Assembly: GCA_036376245.1 (NCBI GenBank)
Contig: DASVAS010000055.1
Span: 53,148-117,147, forward strand
Length of the DNA: 64,000 nt
Source of the DNA: DATARR01 sp036376245
GTDB lineage: Bacteria; Acidobacteriota; Thermoanaerobaculia; Multivoradales; UBA5704
Direction: 5' to 3'
Part shown: piece by piece, positions 17,300 through 24,299 of the stretch
How the letters are laid out: every line of letters begins with the position of its first letter
Position numbering within the stretch: the stretch's first letter is position 1
Notes under the pieces: model-generated
What the model was told of the DNA's origin: nothing
What the model saw: only the letters and a program-made list of their open reading frames with translations
Databases searched by the model: none
Program-made: the position numbers and the translations under genes

Positions 17300-17760
17300 T
17301 CGGCCCCCTGCAAGCGGCTTCGTCCCTCGTTCAAGGGACTTCGAGGCTCGAGCTACCCGTTTCGCCCTCATCCTCCGGGCTTCAGAAGACATTCCCCCGC
17401 TTTCACTTCTTGTGAAAAGGATTCACGCCTCAGCGAAGACCCTGCGGCAGACGTCCTCTGCCTTTCAGGAGACCTCCAAGGGATTTCAGGTGACGCTTCG
17501 CGCTTTTCGCCTCTCGTGTATCGCCTTTCCCCTGACGCGCTCTCCCTGTCGAATCTCGTTCCCCGGTCTTCAGAAGAGCTGGAAAGGACGAGACTACAGG
17601 CGAAAGCGATCTCTCAGGGCGTTCTCCCGTTCTCACGTCGCCCCTGAAGGCGGGGAACAAGAGGCGGAATCCGGGGAACGCCTGCCGAAGGCGGGACGAC
17701 GTCTTCTGAAAAGCGTGTTCCGTGGCGCTGAGTCCCTCCGCGGGGCGGCGAATTCCGCGA
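17300..17760. repeat. Degenerate 21-bp tandem repeat region
   Basis: From about 17440 the sequence can be laid out in 21-bp units resembling GCCTTTCAGGAGACCTCCAA, GGATTTCAGGTGACGCTTCG and GCTTTTCGCCTCTCGTGTAT. The period keeps a constant frame, so a spurious frame across it gives a 7-residue pattern (SAFQETS, KGFQVTL, RAFRLSC, IAFPLTR). Units diverge strongly toward both ends. No convincing gene is seen in this stretch between the 16936 gene and the vapC-like gene. Confidence 0.6.
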
Positions 17761-17775
17761 ACGGAAGCAATGATC

Positions 17776-18189
17776 TCACACGCTGAAGGGGTTCAAACAA
17801 TCCACACCCGTCCGCTCCACATCCTTGAGATTGCGGGTGACCAGCGTCAGGCCATGCACACTGGCCGTGGCGGCGAGAAGACTGTCGAGAACCGGCAAGG
17901 GATCTGGAACGTTGAACCGCCCCCACCGCTCGGCGATGACTTCGTCGATGGGCAGAATCCGGTCGGAGTGTGCCTCCAGCAATTCGTGGAGCCATGCATC
18001 CAGAGCCTCAGCCCTCCTCTGGTCCCGCCGCCGGATGCTCTCGATACCCTTGCGGATCTCGCCCACAGTCAAAGCGCTCAGATAGATCTCGCTGGAGGAT
18101 ACATTGGCGAACCAGGAAGCCACGCCAGGATCACAGCGTTGCCCTTTGCGTACCTCCGAGATCACGTTCGTATCGATGAGGTAGCTCAA
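17776..18189 (-). CDS. PIN-domain toxin, VapC/FitB-like
   Basis: A 137-residue PIN nuclease. Acidic residues expected for metal binding are in SYLIDTNVISEVRKG (Asp6), ALTVGEIRKGIESI (Glu about 43) and NVPDPLPVLDSLLAATASVHG, with TRNLKDVERTGV at the end. Such toxins cleave RNA when freed from their antitoxin. The start overlaps the antitoxin gene by 4 bp, the usual operon order of antitoxin then toxin. Confidence 0.92.
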   Translation of the reverse strand: MSYLIDTNVISEVRKGQRCDPGVASWFANVSSSEIYLSALTVGEIRKGIESIRRRDQRRAEALDAWLHELLEAHSDRILPIDEVIAERWGRFNVPDPLPVLDSLLAATASVHGLTLVTRNLKDVERTGVDCLNPFSV

Positions 18190-18431
18190 AGCTCCACATC
18201 CCGGCCGTGATCCTGGGCTCTCTCGAAGTCTGCATCTTCCCCTTCCGGCATTGCGAGAAGAAGCTCCTTGAGGGGCCGCCTTTCCCTTACAGGGAGCAGA
18301 GCCTCACGCAGGATCTCCCGATGCTCCGCTTCGGCCGAACGGCCATGGCGGGCCGCTCGGAGCCTCAACTCCCGGACGATCTCCTCTTCAAGGTTCCGCA
18401 CGATCAACTGGTTCTGCGCCCTCTTCTTCAT
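18186..18431 (-). CDS. FitA/VapB-like ribbon-helix-helix antitoxin
   Basis: An 81-residue DNA-binding antitoxin starting MKKRAQNQLIVRNLEEEIV. The ribbon QLIVRNL is followed by helices including RLRAARHGRSAEAEHREILREAL, a FitA signature. The C-terminal tail would wrap the PIN toxin. The ATG at 18431 is preferred over an upstream GTG/ATG region because a perfect palindrome overlaps it, as expected for an autoregulated promoter. Confidence 0.88.
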   Translation of the reverse strand: MKKRAQNQLIVRNLEEEIVRELRLRAARHGRSAEAEHREILREALLPVRERRPLKELLLAMPEGEDADFERAQDHGRDVEL

Positions 18432-18449
18432 GCTATCAATGATAGCATG
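18429..18449. promoter_or_regulatory. Candidate operator of the vapBC-like operon
   Basis: A perfect inverted repeat with 9-bp arms CATGCTATC and GATAGCATG around AAT spans the antitoxin start codon. FitAB/VapBC complexes typically bind such palindromes to repress their own operon. It is AT-rich compared with its surroundings. Confidence 0.65.
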
Positions 18450-18729
18450 CCTTCCTCTCCGGTTTCCATCGCGGCAGGACTGACTGTCCGAGGGCAGGCC
18501 CTCGACACTCGAGTTCGTCTGCCTCGACGACCGGCTGATCACTGCAGCTCAGAGAGAAGGCTTCCTGGTGCGTGATCAATCACGCCTATAGGCCTGGAGA
18601 CACGCGGGGAAAACATCCGTGGGCCCGGTACCTTTTGGAGATCCTGAAGCCGAACGCGGGCCGCATGTGACCTGCCTCGCGGGTGTCCCCGGGTTGTGGC
18701 ATCATCCTCCGGCGTTCAGAGGAGCTCCG

Positions 18730-19545
18730 ATGTCCAAGAAGCCGCCGTCCCCTCCCCCCGCGGCCACCCGGCCGCTGGCGCCGCACGTCCAGGCCGCCAT
18801 GGTTCGTACCGCGCAGGCGAAGCCCGGTCCCGGTCCGGCTCCGGCGAGGCCCCAGCAGCCTCCGCCGCAACAGCGGCCGGCGGCGCACGTTCAAGCGGCC
18901 TGCCGAACCGTCCAGGCGAAGCCGGCCACCGGCGTGACTCCTCCGGCTCCCCGAGTCGTTCCGGTCCGGCTGCCCCTGATACAACCGCGGATCGTCCCGG
19001 TCCCGGTGATCCAGCGGGCCTCCCGATCAAAGGAGGACCTTGAAAAGGCGTTCATGGATGCATTGAGCCGCGGGGCGGACGACGAGGCGGATGAGCTCGA
19101 AAAGCTGATGAGCGCCATGCCCGGAGATACGGCCCAGACCTTCGGCACCGACGAGGAAGACGCCTACGACCTCACCTACAAAGGAAAGCAACTCCGCTTC
19201 GGCTGGCCCAAGGGCCTGCGGCAGAAGCTGATGCTCGCGCAGACGAAATTCGGCAAGCTCTACTGCGCTCTCGGCGTGAACTGCTACGTTGCCAAATCCA
19301 CCGGGAGCGACGAGATCGTGCTCAACAAGAATGGCAAGGAGGAGTGGATCTCGAAGGGCGGAAACAAGCACGAGACCGCTCCGCCGATCGATCACTACAG
19401 CCCCGATTGGAAGGACCGTCTCTCGGCGGTGGAAAAGAAAGGCTACGACGTAAAGACCTTCGCGACCAAAGCCTATGAGGCGTACATCGCCGTTCCCCTG
19501 CGGATCATCCACATGGTATGCAACAGCAAGCGGAACGGGGGTTGA
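18730..19545 (+). CDS. Modular toxin-like protein: Pro-rich HVQAA/QAKP N-terminus plus HNH-like C-terminus
   Basis: A 271-residue protein. The first ~97 residues are Pro/Ala-rich with two motif copies, APHVQAAMVRTAQAKP and AHVQAACRTVQAKP, ending in PVPVIQRA. The C-terminal part has APPIDHYSPDW (Asp-His near 221-222) and RIIHMVCNSKRNGG, the spacing of an HNH nuclease (DH ... HxxCNxxK). An HNH function is inference. The start at 18730 puts the first motif close to the N-terminus. A second protein at 38978 has the same N-terminal style. The product may be delivered or secreted, but no delivery system is present in the window. Confidence 0.7.
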   Translation: MSKKPPSPPPAATRPLAPHVQAAMVRTAQAKPGPGPAPARPQQPPPQQRPAAHVQAACRTVQAKPATGVTPPAPRVVPVRLPLIQPRIVPVPVIQRASRSKEDLEKAFMDALSRGADDEADELEKLMSAMPGDTAQTFGTDEEDAYDLTYKGKQLRFGWPKGLRQKLMLAQTKFGKLYCALGVNCYVAKSTGSDEIVLNKNGKEEWISKGGNKHETAPPIDHYSPDWKDRLSAVEKKGYDVKTFATKAYEAYIAVPLRIIHMVCNSKRNGG

Positions 19546-19565
19546 ACAAAGATCCGAGGGACTGA

Positions 19566-20069
19566 ATGCGAATCCGAGCGGAAGAACCAAGAGACTGGCC
19601 CGCCGTCCATGCGGTGAATGAAGCCGCCTTCGGACAGTCCGCCGAAGCCAATCTGGTCGCGGCGCTCCGCGAGCAGGCGCATCCTCTGATCTCACTGGTC
19701 GCGGAGGACGAGGATGCGATCGTCGGGCACATTCTGTTTTCGCCCGTCACGCTGACCGGCCATCCCGCGCTCAGGATCATGGGCCTCGCGCCCATGGCGG
19801 TCGCGCCGGAGCGTCAGCGCGAGGGCATCGGATCTTCGCTGGTGCGGGCCGGCCTCGATGAGTGCCGGAAACTCGGCTTTGGCGCCGTCGTCGTCCTGGG
19901 ACATCCCGAGTATTACCCTCGCTTCGGTTTCTTTCCCGCCGCGCGCTTTGGCGTCGGCTGCGAGTACGACGTGCCGGAGGAGGTCTTCATGGCGATGGAG
20001 CTGGAGCCGGGACATCTTCGCGGCGTCTCCGGAACCATCCGGTATCATGAAGCCTTCAACAGCGTCTGA
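19566..20069 (+). CDS. GNAT family N-acetyltransferase (YhbS-like)
   Basis: A 167-residue acetyltransferase starting MRIRAEEPRDWPAVHAVNE. The acetyl-CoA-binding motif A is MAVAPERQREGIGSSLVRAGL, followed by AVVVLGHPEYYPRFGF, characteristic of the YhbS subgroup. The substrate is unknown. It starts 20 bp after the HNH-like gene; an immunity or modifying role is possible but unproven. Confidence 0.88.
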   Translation: MRIRAEEPRDWPAVHAVNEAAFGQSAEANLVAALREQAHPLISLVAEDEDAIVGHILFSPVTLTGHPALRIMGLAPMAVAPERQREGIGSSLVRAGLDECRKLGFGAVVVLGHPEYYPRFGFFPAARFGVGCEYDVPEEVFMAMELEPGHLRGVSGTIRYHEAFNSV

Positions 20070-20090
20070 GCGCCTGAAGGAGCCGTGTCC

Positions 20091-21023
20091 ATGCGTGAGA
20101 TCGGACGGGTAAGCGCAGTCCTCTTCACTTTTCTGGCCGTATCCGTTCTCCACGCTCAGGAGAACGACACCGCCTTCGACGCCTCCTTGTCCTGCCCGGC
20201 CTACGCGGAGGGCGTCGGTCCCCGCCTGCTGATTGATGAGGCGCATCGCAACCTCCACACGGCCCAGGGGCGATACGCCGCCTTCGCCCAGGTGGCGAAA
20301 AATGATGGCTACCGGGTCGAGGCGTGGACGAAGCCCTTCGCCGCGGGGGAATTGCCCGAGAAAGCCATCCTGGTGATCGCGAACGCCCGCGGCGAGAAGG
20401 CGCCGGCGGACGCGGCGTTTCAGCCGGGCGAGGTCCAGGCCCTGCGCCAGTGGGTGGAGGGCGGGGGCTCGCTCTTCCTGATCGCGGACCACGCGCCTTT
20501 CGGCACGGCCGCGCAGAGCCTCGCGGAAGCTTTCGGCATCCGGATGTCCGACGGTCATGTGCGGGACGCCCAGCATCAGGCGGCGCAGCTTCCTGGCCCT
20601 TACTTCATCGAGTTCACGGCCGCCTCGGGGCTCCTGGGAGATCATGCGATCCTGCGCGGCCGGAGCCCCGGCGAGAAGATCAACCGCGTGGTGACCTTCG
20701 GCGGGCAGGCGTTGTCCGCCGCGCCGCCGGCGGTGGCGCTGCTGCGGTTGGGCTCAGGGGCGGAATCGGTCGCGGATCCCAACAGCGCCGGCTCAGCGGT
20801 CCAGCCGGTGGGAGGAATGGCACAGGCCGTCGCCGTCGAGATCGGCAAGGGCCGCGTCGTGGTCGCCGGCGAGGCCGCGCTCTTCGGGGCGCAGATCATC
20901 AGCGGCGACGCGGCGCGGCGCGCGGGCCTGGATGGAACCCTGCGCTTCGGCATGAACCACCCCGGCACCGACGACCGCCAGTTCCTGCTCAACGCGCTGC
21001 ACTGGCTCAGCGGCCTGCTGTAG
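20091..21023 (+). CDS. Secreted DUF4350/GATase-like hypothetical protein
   Basis: A 310-residue exported protein (signal peptide MREIGRVSAVLFTFLAVSVLHAQ). ILVIANARGE, EVQALRQWVEGGGSLFLIADHAPFG and GKGRVVVAGEAALFGAQ match the class I glutamine-amidotransferase-like fold seen in DUF4350 proteins, which usually lack an active cysteine. The function is unknown. The ATG at 20091 has AAGGAG 8 bases upstream; a GTG six bases earlier is an alternative. Confidence 0.75.
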   Translation: MREIGRVSAVLFTFLAVSVLHAQENDTAFDASLSCPAYAEGVGPRLLIDEAHRNLHTAQGRYAAFAQVAKNDGYRVEAWTKPFAAGELPEKAILVIANARGEKAPADAAFQPGEVQALRQWVEGGGSLFLIADHAPFGTAAQSLAEAFGIRMSDGHVRDAQHQAAQLPGPYFIEFTAASGLLGDHAILRGRSPGEKINRVVTFGGQALSAAPPAVALLRLGSGAESVADPNSAGSAVQPVGGMAQAVAVEIGKGRVVVAGEAALFGAQIISGDAARRAGLDGTLRFGMNHPGTDDRQFLLNALHWLSGLL

Positions 21024-21090
21024 TGAGGGAAGGTCCCCCGCCTCTTCGTTGTTCCTCCTGAAAGAAACCCTCATTCAGGAGGAGACCGCC

Positions 21091-22116
21091 ATGGTGCGAT
21101 TCGTCTCGACCGCCGCCGTCCTCAGTCTGTTGCTGCTGCCGGCCGTTGGATCTTCCCAGCCCTACGATCCGGTTCCCGGTCCTTCCCGGTTCGGACCGGA
21201 CGATCAGGCGGGAGCGTCCAACACCCAGGGACCCGACAAGGTGAAGGAGGCCCAGAAGCTCATCAAGCATGGGATCGTCCTGCAGCTCGGGCACGTCTAT
21301 GAAGAGGGCATGCCCCAGTTCCCGGGAACCCATCCGTGGATGCTCTCCGCCCTGGATCCCATCTTCGTCACCGCGCAGCAGTTTTCGATCGGCGAGATCC
21401 TGCAGGGACCGATCGAGATCGGCCAGTTGGGGACGCAACTCGATACGGTAGGGCATTTCGGATATCTGCCGCCGGGAAGTGTGAGCTTCACCGACGCCCT
21501 GTTCTACAACCAGAACACGGGGGCGGACATCCGCCCGCCGGGCCTTCCGAACAAGGGACTGGCGCGGCTCGGGGTCGAGAACATCAAGCCGTACTTCACC
21601 CGCGGCATCCTGCTCGACGTAGCCCGCTACGCCAACAACGGCCAGCGGCTGGTAGCCGGTCAGGAAATCACGGTCGCCATGCTGCTCCAGACGCTGGCGG
21701 CCGAGAAGCTCAAGCCGGAAGACATCCGCGAGGGAGACGCGGTGCTCATCCGGACCGGGCACGAGGAGCTGTGGGGGGCGCCGAATTACTACCTCGACAA
21801 TTATCCCGGCCTCGGTGTGACGCTGGCGGCGCCGGGGCTCGGCCTGCCGGCGGCGATCTGGCTTTCGGAGAAGAAGATCGGCGTGATCGGTTCGGACAAC
21901 TGGGGCATCGACGTGCTGCCGAACTTCAACGCCCCGCCCGGACTGCTGGCGCCGGTGCACCACCATTTCCTGGTGAAGAGCGGCATCCCCATGCAGGAGT
22001 CGATGCACCTCCAGGACCTGGCGGACGCCGAAGTCTACGAGTTCGCCTACATCTACAGCCCCATGCCGATCAAAGGCGCGTCGGGATCGCCGGGCATCCC
22101 GCTGGCGGTATATTGA
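21091..22116 (+). CDS. Exported cyclase-family protein (kynurenine formamidase-like)
   Basis: A 341-residue member of the cyclase/metal-dependent hydrolase family (PF04199), with an N-terminal signal peptide (MVRFVSTAAVLSLLLLPAVG). LGTQLDTVGHFGYL is the metal-binding region; the more common HxGTHxDxPxH form has Gln in place of one His here. EGDAVLIRTGHEELWG, GVIGSDNWGIDV and VHHHFLVKSGIPMQE are also typical. AGGAGGAG precedes the ATG at 21091. The substrate is unknown. Confidence 0.88.
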   Translation: MVRFVSTAAVLSLLLLPAVGSSQPYDPVPGPSRFGPDDQAGASNTQGPDKVKEAQKLIKHGIVLQLGHVYEEGMPQFPGTHPWMLSALDPIFVTAQQFSIGEILQGPIEIGQLGTQLDTVGHFGYLPPGSVSFTDALFYNQNTGADIRPPGLPNKGLARLGVENIKPYFTRGILLDVARYANNGQRLVAGQEITVAMLLQTLAAEKLKPEDIREGDAVLIRTGHEELWGAPNYYLDNYPGLGVTLAAPGLGLPAAIWLSEKKIGVIGSDNWGIDVLPNFNAPPGLLAPVHHHFLVKSGIPMQESMHLQDLADAEVYEFAYIYSPMPIKGASGSPGIPLAVY

Positions 22117-22250
22117 AGACCTTTTATCGTGCCCTCTCCCCGGATGGAGAGGGCAGAGGTCCCCCAGGTCGTTTCGAGAGATGTCGCGCCTAGGGTAGAA
22201 TCCTTTATGGCGCGCGCAAATCATGACATTGAGGCCACGGAGGAAACCCC

Positions 22251-22676
22251 ATGAGCCAGGAAAACATCGCTTTGGCCCACCGTTGGTTCGAGGAAGTATG
22301 GAATCAGAGGCGTGACGAGACCGTCGACGAACTGTTGCGGGCGGACAGCGTCGGCCATCTCGAGACCGGGGACGTCCATGGCGTCGAAGGATTCAAGAAC
22401 GCCCGCGCCCAGTTCCTTTCGGCCCTCCCGGACCTCCGCGTAGTCATCGAGGACACCGTGGCGCAGGGAGAAAACGTCGTCATTCGCTGGACGGTCTACG
22501 GCACGCACGCGGGCGACGGCCTCGGCATTCCTCCCTGCCATCGCCCCGTCACCATTCAGGGCATCACATGGATCAAAGTCCAGGAAGGCCAGTTCGTCGA
22601 GGGCTGGGATCGCTGGAATCTCGGCGGCTTCCTGGCGAATCTCCAGGCTGACGAGACCGCGCCGGACGCGGCGTGA
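22251..22676 (+). CDS. SnoaL-like ester cyclase/polyketide cyclase family protein
   Basis: A 141-residue NTF2-fold protein. MSQENIALAHRWFEEVWNQ and the NVVIRWTVYGTHAGDGLGIPP segment match the SnoaL/ester-cyclase family. Members range from polyketide cyclases to proteins of unknown role, so no reaction is assigned. GGAGGAAA precedes the ATG. A strong hairpin follows the gene. Confidence 0.85.
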   Translation: MSQENIALAHRWFEEVWNQRRDETVDELLRADSVGHLETGDVHGVEGFKNARAQFLSALPDLRVVIEDTVAQGENVVIRWTVYGTHAGDGLGIPPCHRPVTIQGITWIKVQEGQFVEGWDRWNLGGFLANLQADETAPDAA

Positions 22677-22746
22677 TTCAGCGGCAGACCCACGGCTTGA
22701 CATAGCGCGCGGAAGAAACCCTCAGAGCCTGATCTGGAAAGGAAAA

Positions 22747-22776
22747 CGCCCCTCCCCCATGGCTGGGAGAGGGGCG
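22747..22776. terminator. Hairpin between convergent genes
   Basis: Arms CGCCCCTC and GAGGGGCG with an inner CCC/GGG stem form a strong GC hairpin between the SnoaL-like gene and the convergent precursor-peptide gene. It shares the CCCCTC...GAGGGG core with copies at 4674 and 13085, but a T-tract is lacking, so terminator activity is inferred. Confidence 0.55.
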
Positions 22777-22792
22777 CCCCGGAATCGGCGAT

Positions 22793-22942
22793 CTACTGGT
22801 CTTCCTTGTAGGAAGGCAGCGTCGCCGCCAGAGTGCTGGCCGGAGGATCACCGCCACGGATAACCTTCAGGTCTTCCTGGGTGAGCTCCTTGGCGAGGGT
22901 ACGAGCGAGAAGACGGGGTTTTTCTTCTTTCTTCTGCTTCAT
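22793..22942 (-). CDS. Candidate graspetide precursor peptide (49 aa)
   Basis: A short gene starting MKQKKEEKPRLLARTLAKEL and continuing LTQEDLKVIRGG, then a C-terminal core DPPASTLAATLPSYKEDQ. The layout is a basic helical leader, a GG boundary at residues 30-31, and a core containing Ser36, Thr37, Thr41 and Ser44 followed by Lys46, Glu47, Asp48. These suit side-chain ester or amide crosslinks made by an ATP-grasp ligase. It lies 55 bp downstream of such a ligase on the same strand. Assignment rests on this pairing and the core composition; cleavage after GG and ring pattern are inference. Confidence 0.7.
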   Translation of the reverse strand: MKQKKEEKPRLLARTLAKELTQEDLKVIRGGDPPASTLAATLPSYKEDQ

Positions 22943-22997
22943 GCTTCTTACCTCCGTATCTACCAACGCCCAGAAGACTTTTTCTGGGTGGGACGGA

Positions 22998-24137
22998 TCA
23001 CAGCTTGTCGGGCGCGCCCAGCGGGTGGACGAAATAAGCGTGCCGGGCGTACTCGGCGCGCCAGGTCTCTTTCCAGATCGGTTCGAACTCCGCGAAACGA
23101 ACGATTTCGTGGTCTTCGCGCCAGGTGAACTCGCGAGTCCCCGCGATCAGGAACTCGCTGAACATGTCGAGCAGCGGCAATCCCGCGCGCGTCTCCAGGA
23201 ACAGGAATTGCCCCTGGGGATTGACCTCCAGGAAGATGTGCTCGCCGCTCGGAGAAACGATGAAATCCAGCGACGAATGAGCGACCTCCAGGTCGCGCAG
23301 CAGGCGGCGGCAGCCGTCCGCGACGTCCGGCGGCAGCTCGTAGGGCTCCATGTCGATATGGAACTGGCCCGCCCGCCAGTCCGTGGCGGCCCGCTCGTCC
23401 GTCTGCGAATGGATGCGGATGGCGACGAGGAAGTCCCCCAGGCAGGCGACGCGGACTTCGAAGCTCTTCGGGAGGAGCGGCTGGAAGATGCCCGGGCAGA
23501 GCCGCAGGACGTCGTCCTCGGGAAGCTGTTCCTCGCGGACCGGCATGGTCTGGGCCGCGTAGACGCGCTCCCCACCTTCATCCTCCGAGATCCAGGAGGC
23601 CGGCCGCAGCAGCTTGTGGGCCGCGAGGCCTCCCATCTCACGGATGAAGGCGCGGATCTCGGCCGGATCGTTGCTGATGAGCGTCCGCGGGATCTGGAGG
23701 CCGCACCGCACCGCGCTCCGCAACTGGGAGCCCTTCTGCTGGGCCACCACGTCGCTCGCCGGGGTGTTCACCCAGAAGGTACGGCCTTCATGGTCGAGGA
23801 AGGGAGCCACGCCTTCGAGGAAGATGCCGCACTGCCGCGCCGCGACCTCCCGGTCGCCCGGGTGCATGTCCTCCGGCAGCACGGCGGTTCCCGGCCGGCG
23901 GTTCCAGATGGTGTCGAAGGGCTCGCTCCAGTCGGTCGTCGTCAGACCGGGCCCGCGCGCGAGGAGCCGGCCCGCCTCGTCGTCGGGATCGATGCGCATC
24001 GACACGCCCAGGAGGGTCGGAAAATCGGGCGTGATGAGAATTTCGCAGTCATGCCCCTTCTTGCGCAGCGCCCAGGCGACGGCGTCCGAGTGGAGGTCGC
24101 TGGCTTCGGAGACGATGAGGATGCGCTTGCGGGTCAT
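22998..24137 (-). CDS. MvdC/MvdD-family ATP-grasp ribosomal peptide maturase
   Basis: A 379-residue ATP-grasp ligase. AVRCGLQIPRTLISNDP is the hallmark of microviridin/graspetide ligases, followed by LAAHKLLRPASW. The metal and ATP site is LDFIVSPSGEHIFLEVNPQG, close to the MvdD pattern LDF.VTP.GE..FLEVNP.GQ. These enzymes phosphorylate Asp/Glu side chains and form esters with Thr/Ser or amides with Lys in a precursor. ATG at 24137 is used; the TTG two codons upstream is weaker. A precursor-like gene follows; no transporter, protease or second ligase is visible. Confidence 0.88.
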   Translation of the reverse strand: MTRKRILIVSEASDLHSDAVAWALRKKGHDCEILITPDFPTLLGVSMRIDPDDEAGRLLARGPGLTTTDWSEPFDTIWNRRPGTAVLPEDMHPGDREVAARQCGIFLEGVAPFLDHEGRTFWVNTPASDVVAQQKGSQLRSAVRCGLQIPRTLISNDPAEIRAFIREMGGLAAHKLLRPASWISEDEGGERVYAAQTMPVREEQLPEDDVLRLCPGIFQPLLPKSFEVRVACLGDFLVAIRIHSQTDERAATDWRAGQFHIDMEPYELPPDVADGCRRLLRDLEVAHSSLDFIVSPSGEHIFLEVNPQGQFLFLETRAGLPLLDMFSEFLIAGTREFTWREDHEIVRFAEFEPIWKETWRAEYARHAYFVHPLGAPDKL

Positions 24138-24255
24138 AGGCAACGAGCCCCGGCTCAGAGTTGCCCAGGATAGCCAAATCTCTATATCTTCGTCAAATCC
24201 TGAGCTGATCTCCCATAACCATAACCTGCCGCCTGGCCAAGCTACGCAGATAGGG

Positions 24256-24261
24256 TATAAT
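24256..24261 (+). promoter_or_regulatory. Possible -10 box and ATAACC/GGTTAT repeats upstream of the DUF4062 gene
   Basis: A perfect TATAAT lies about 40 bp before the DUF4062-gene start, in an AT-rich stretch. CATAACCATAACC (24214-24226), ATTATGGTT and GGTTATG around it form repeated and inverted ATAACC motifs that could be an operator. No good -35 box is seen at the right distance. Confidence 0.35.
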
Positions 24262-24299
24262 TATGGTTCCGGAGAGCCTGCAGATCTGGTTATGACGAC

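Noticed and set aside
17286..17786. A 166-residue plus-strand ORF
   Set aside because: Its sequence simply follows the 21-bp DNA period (7-residue repeats) and there is no ribosome site or homology.
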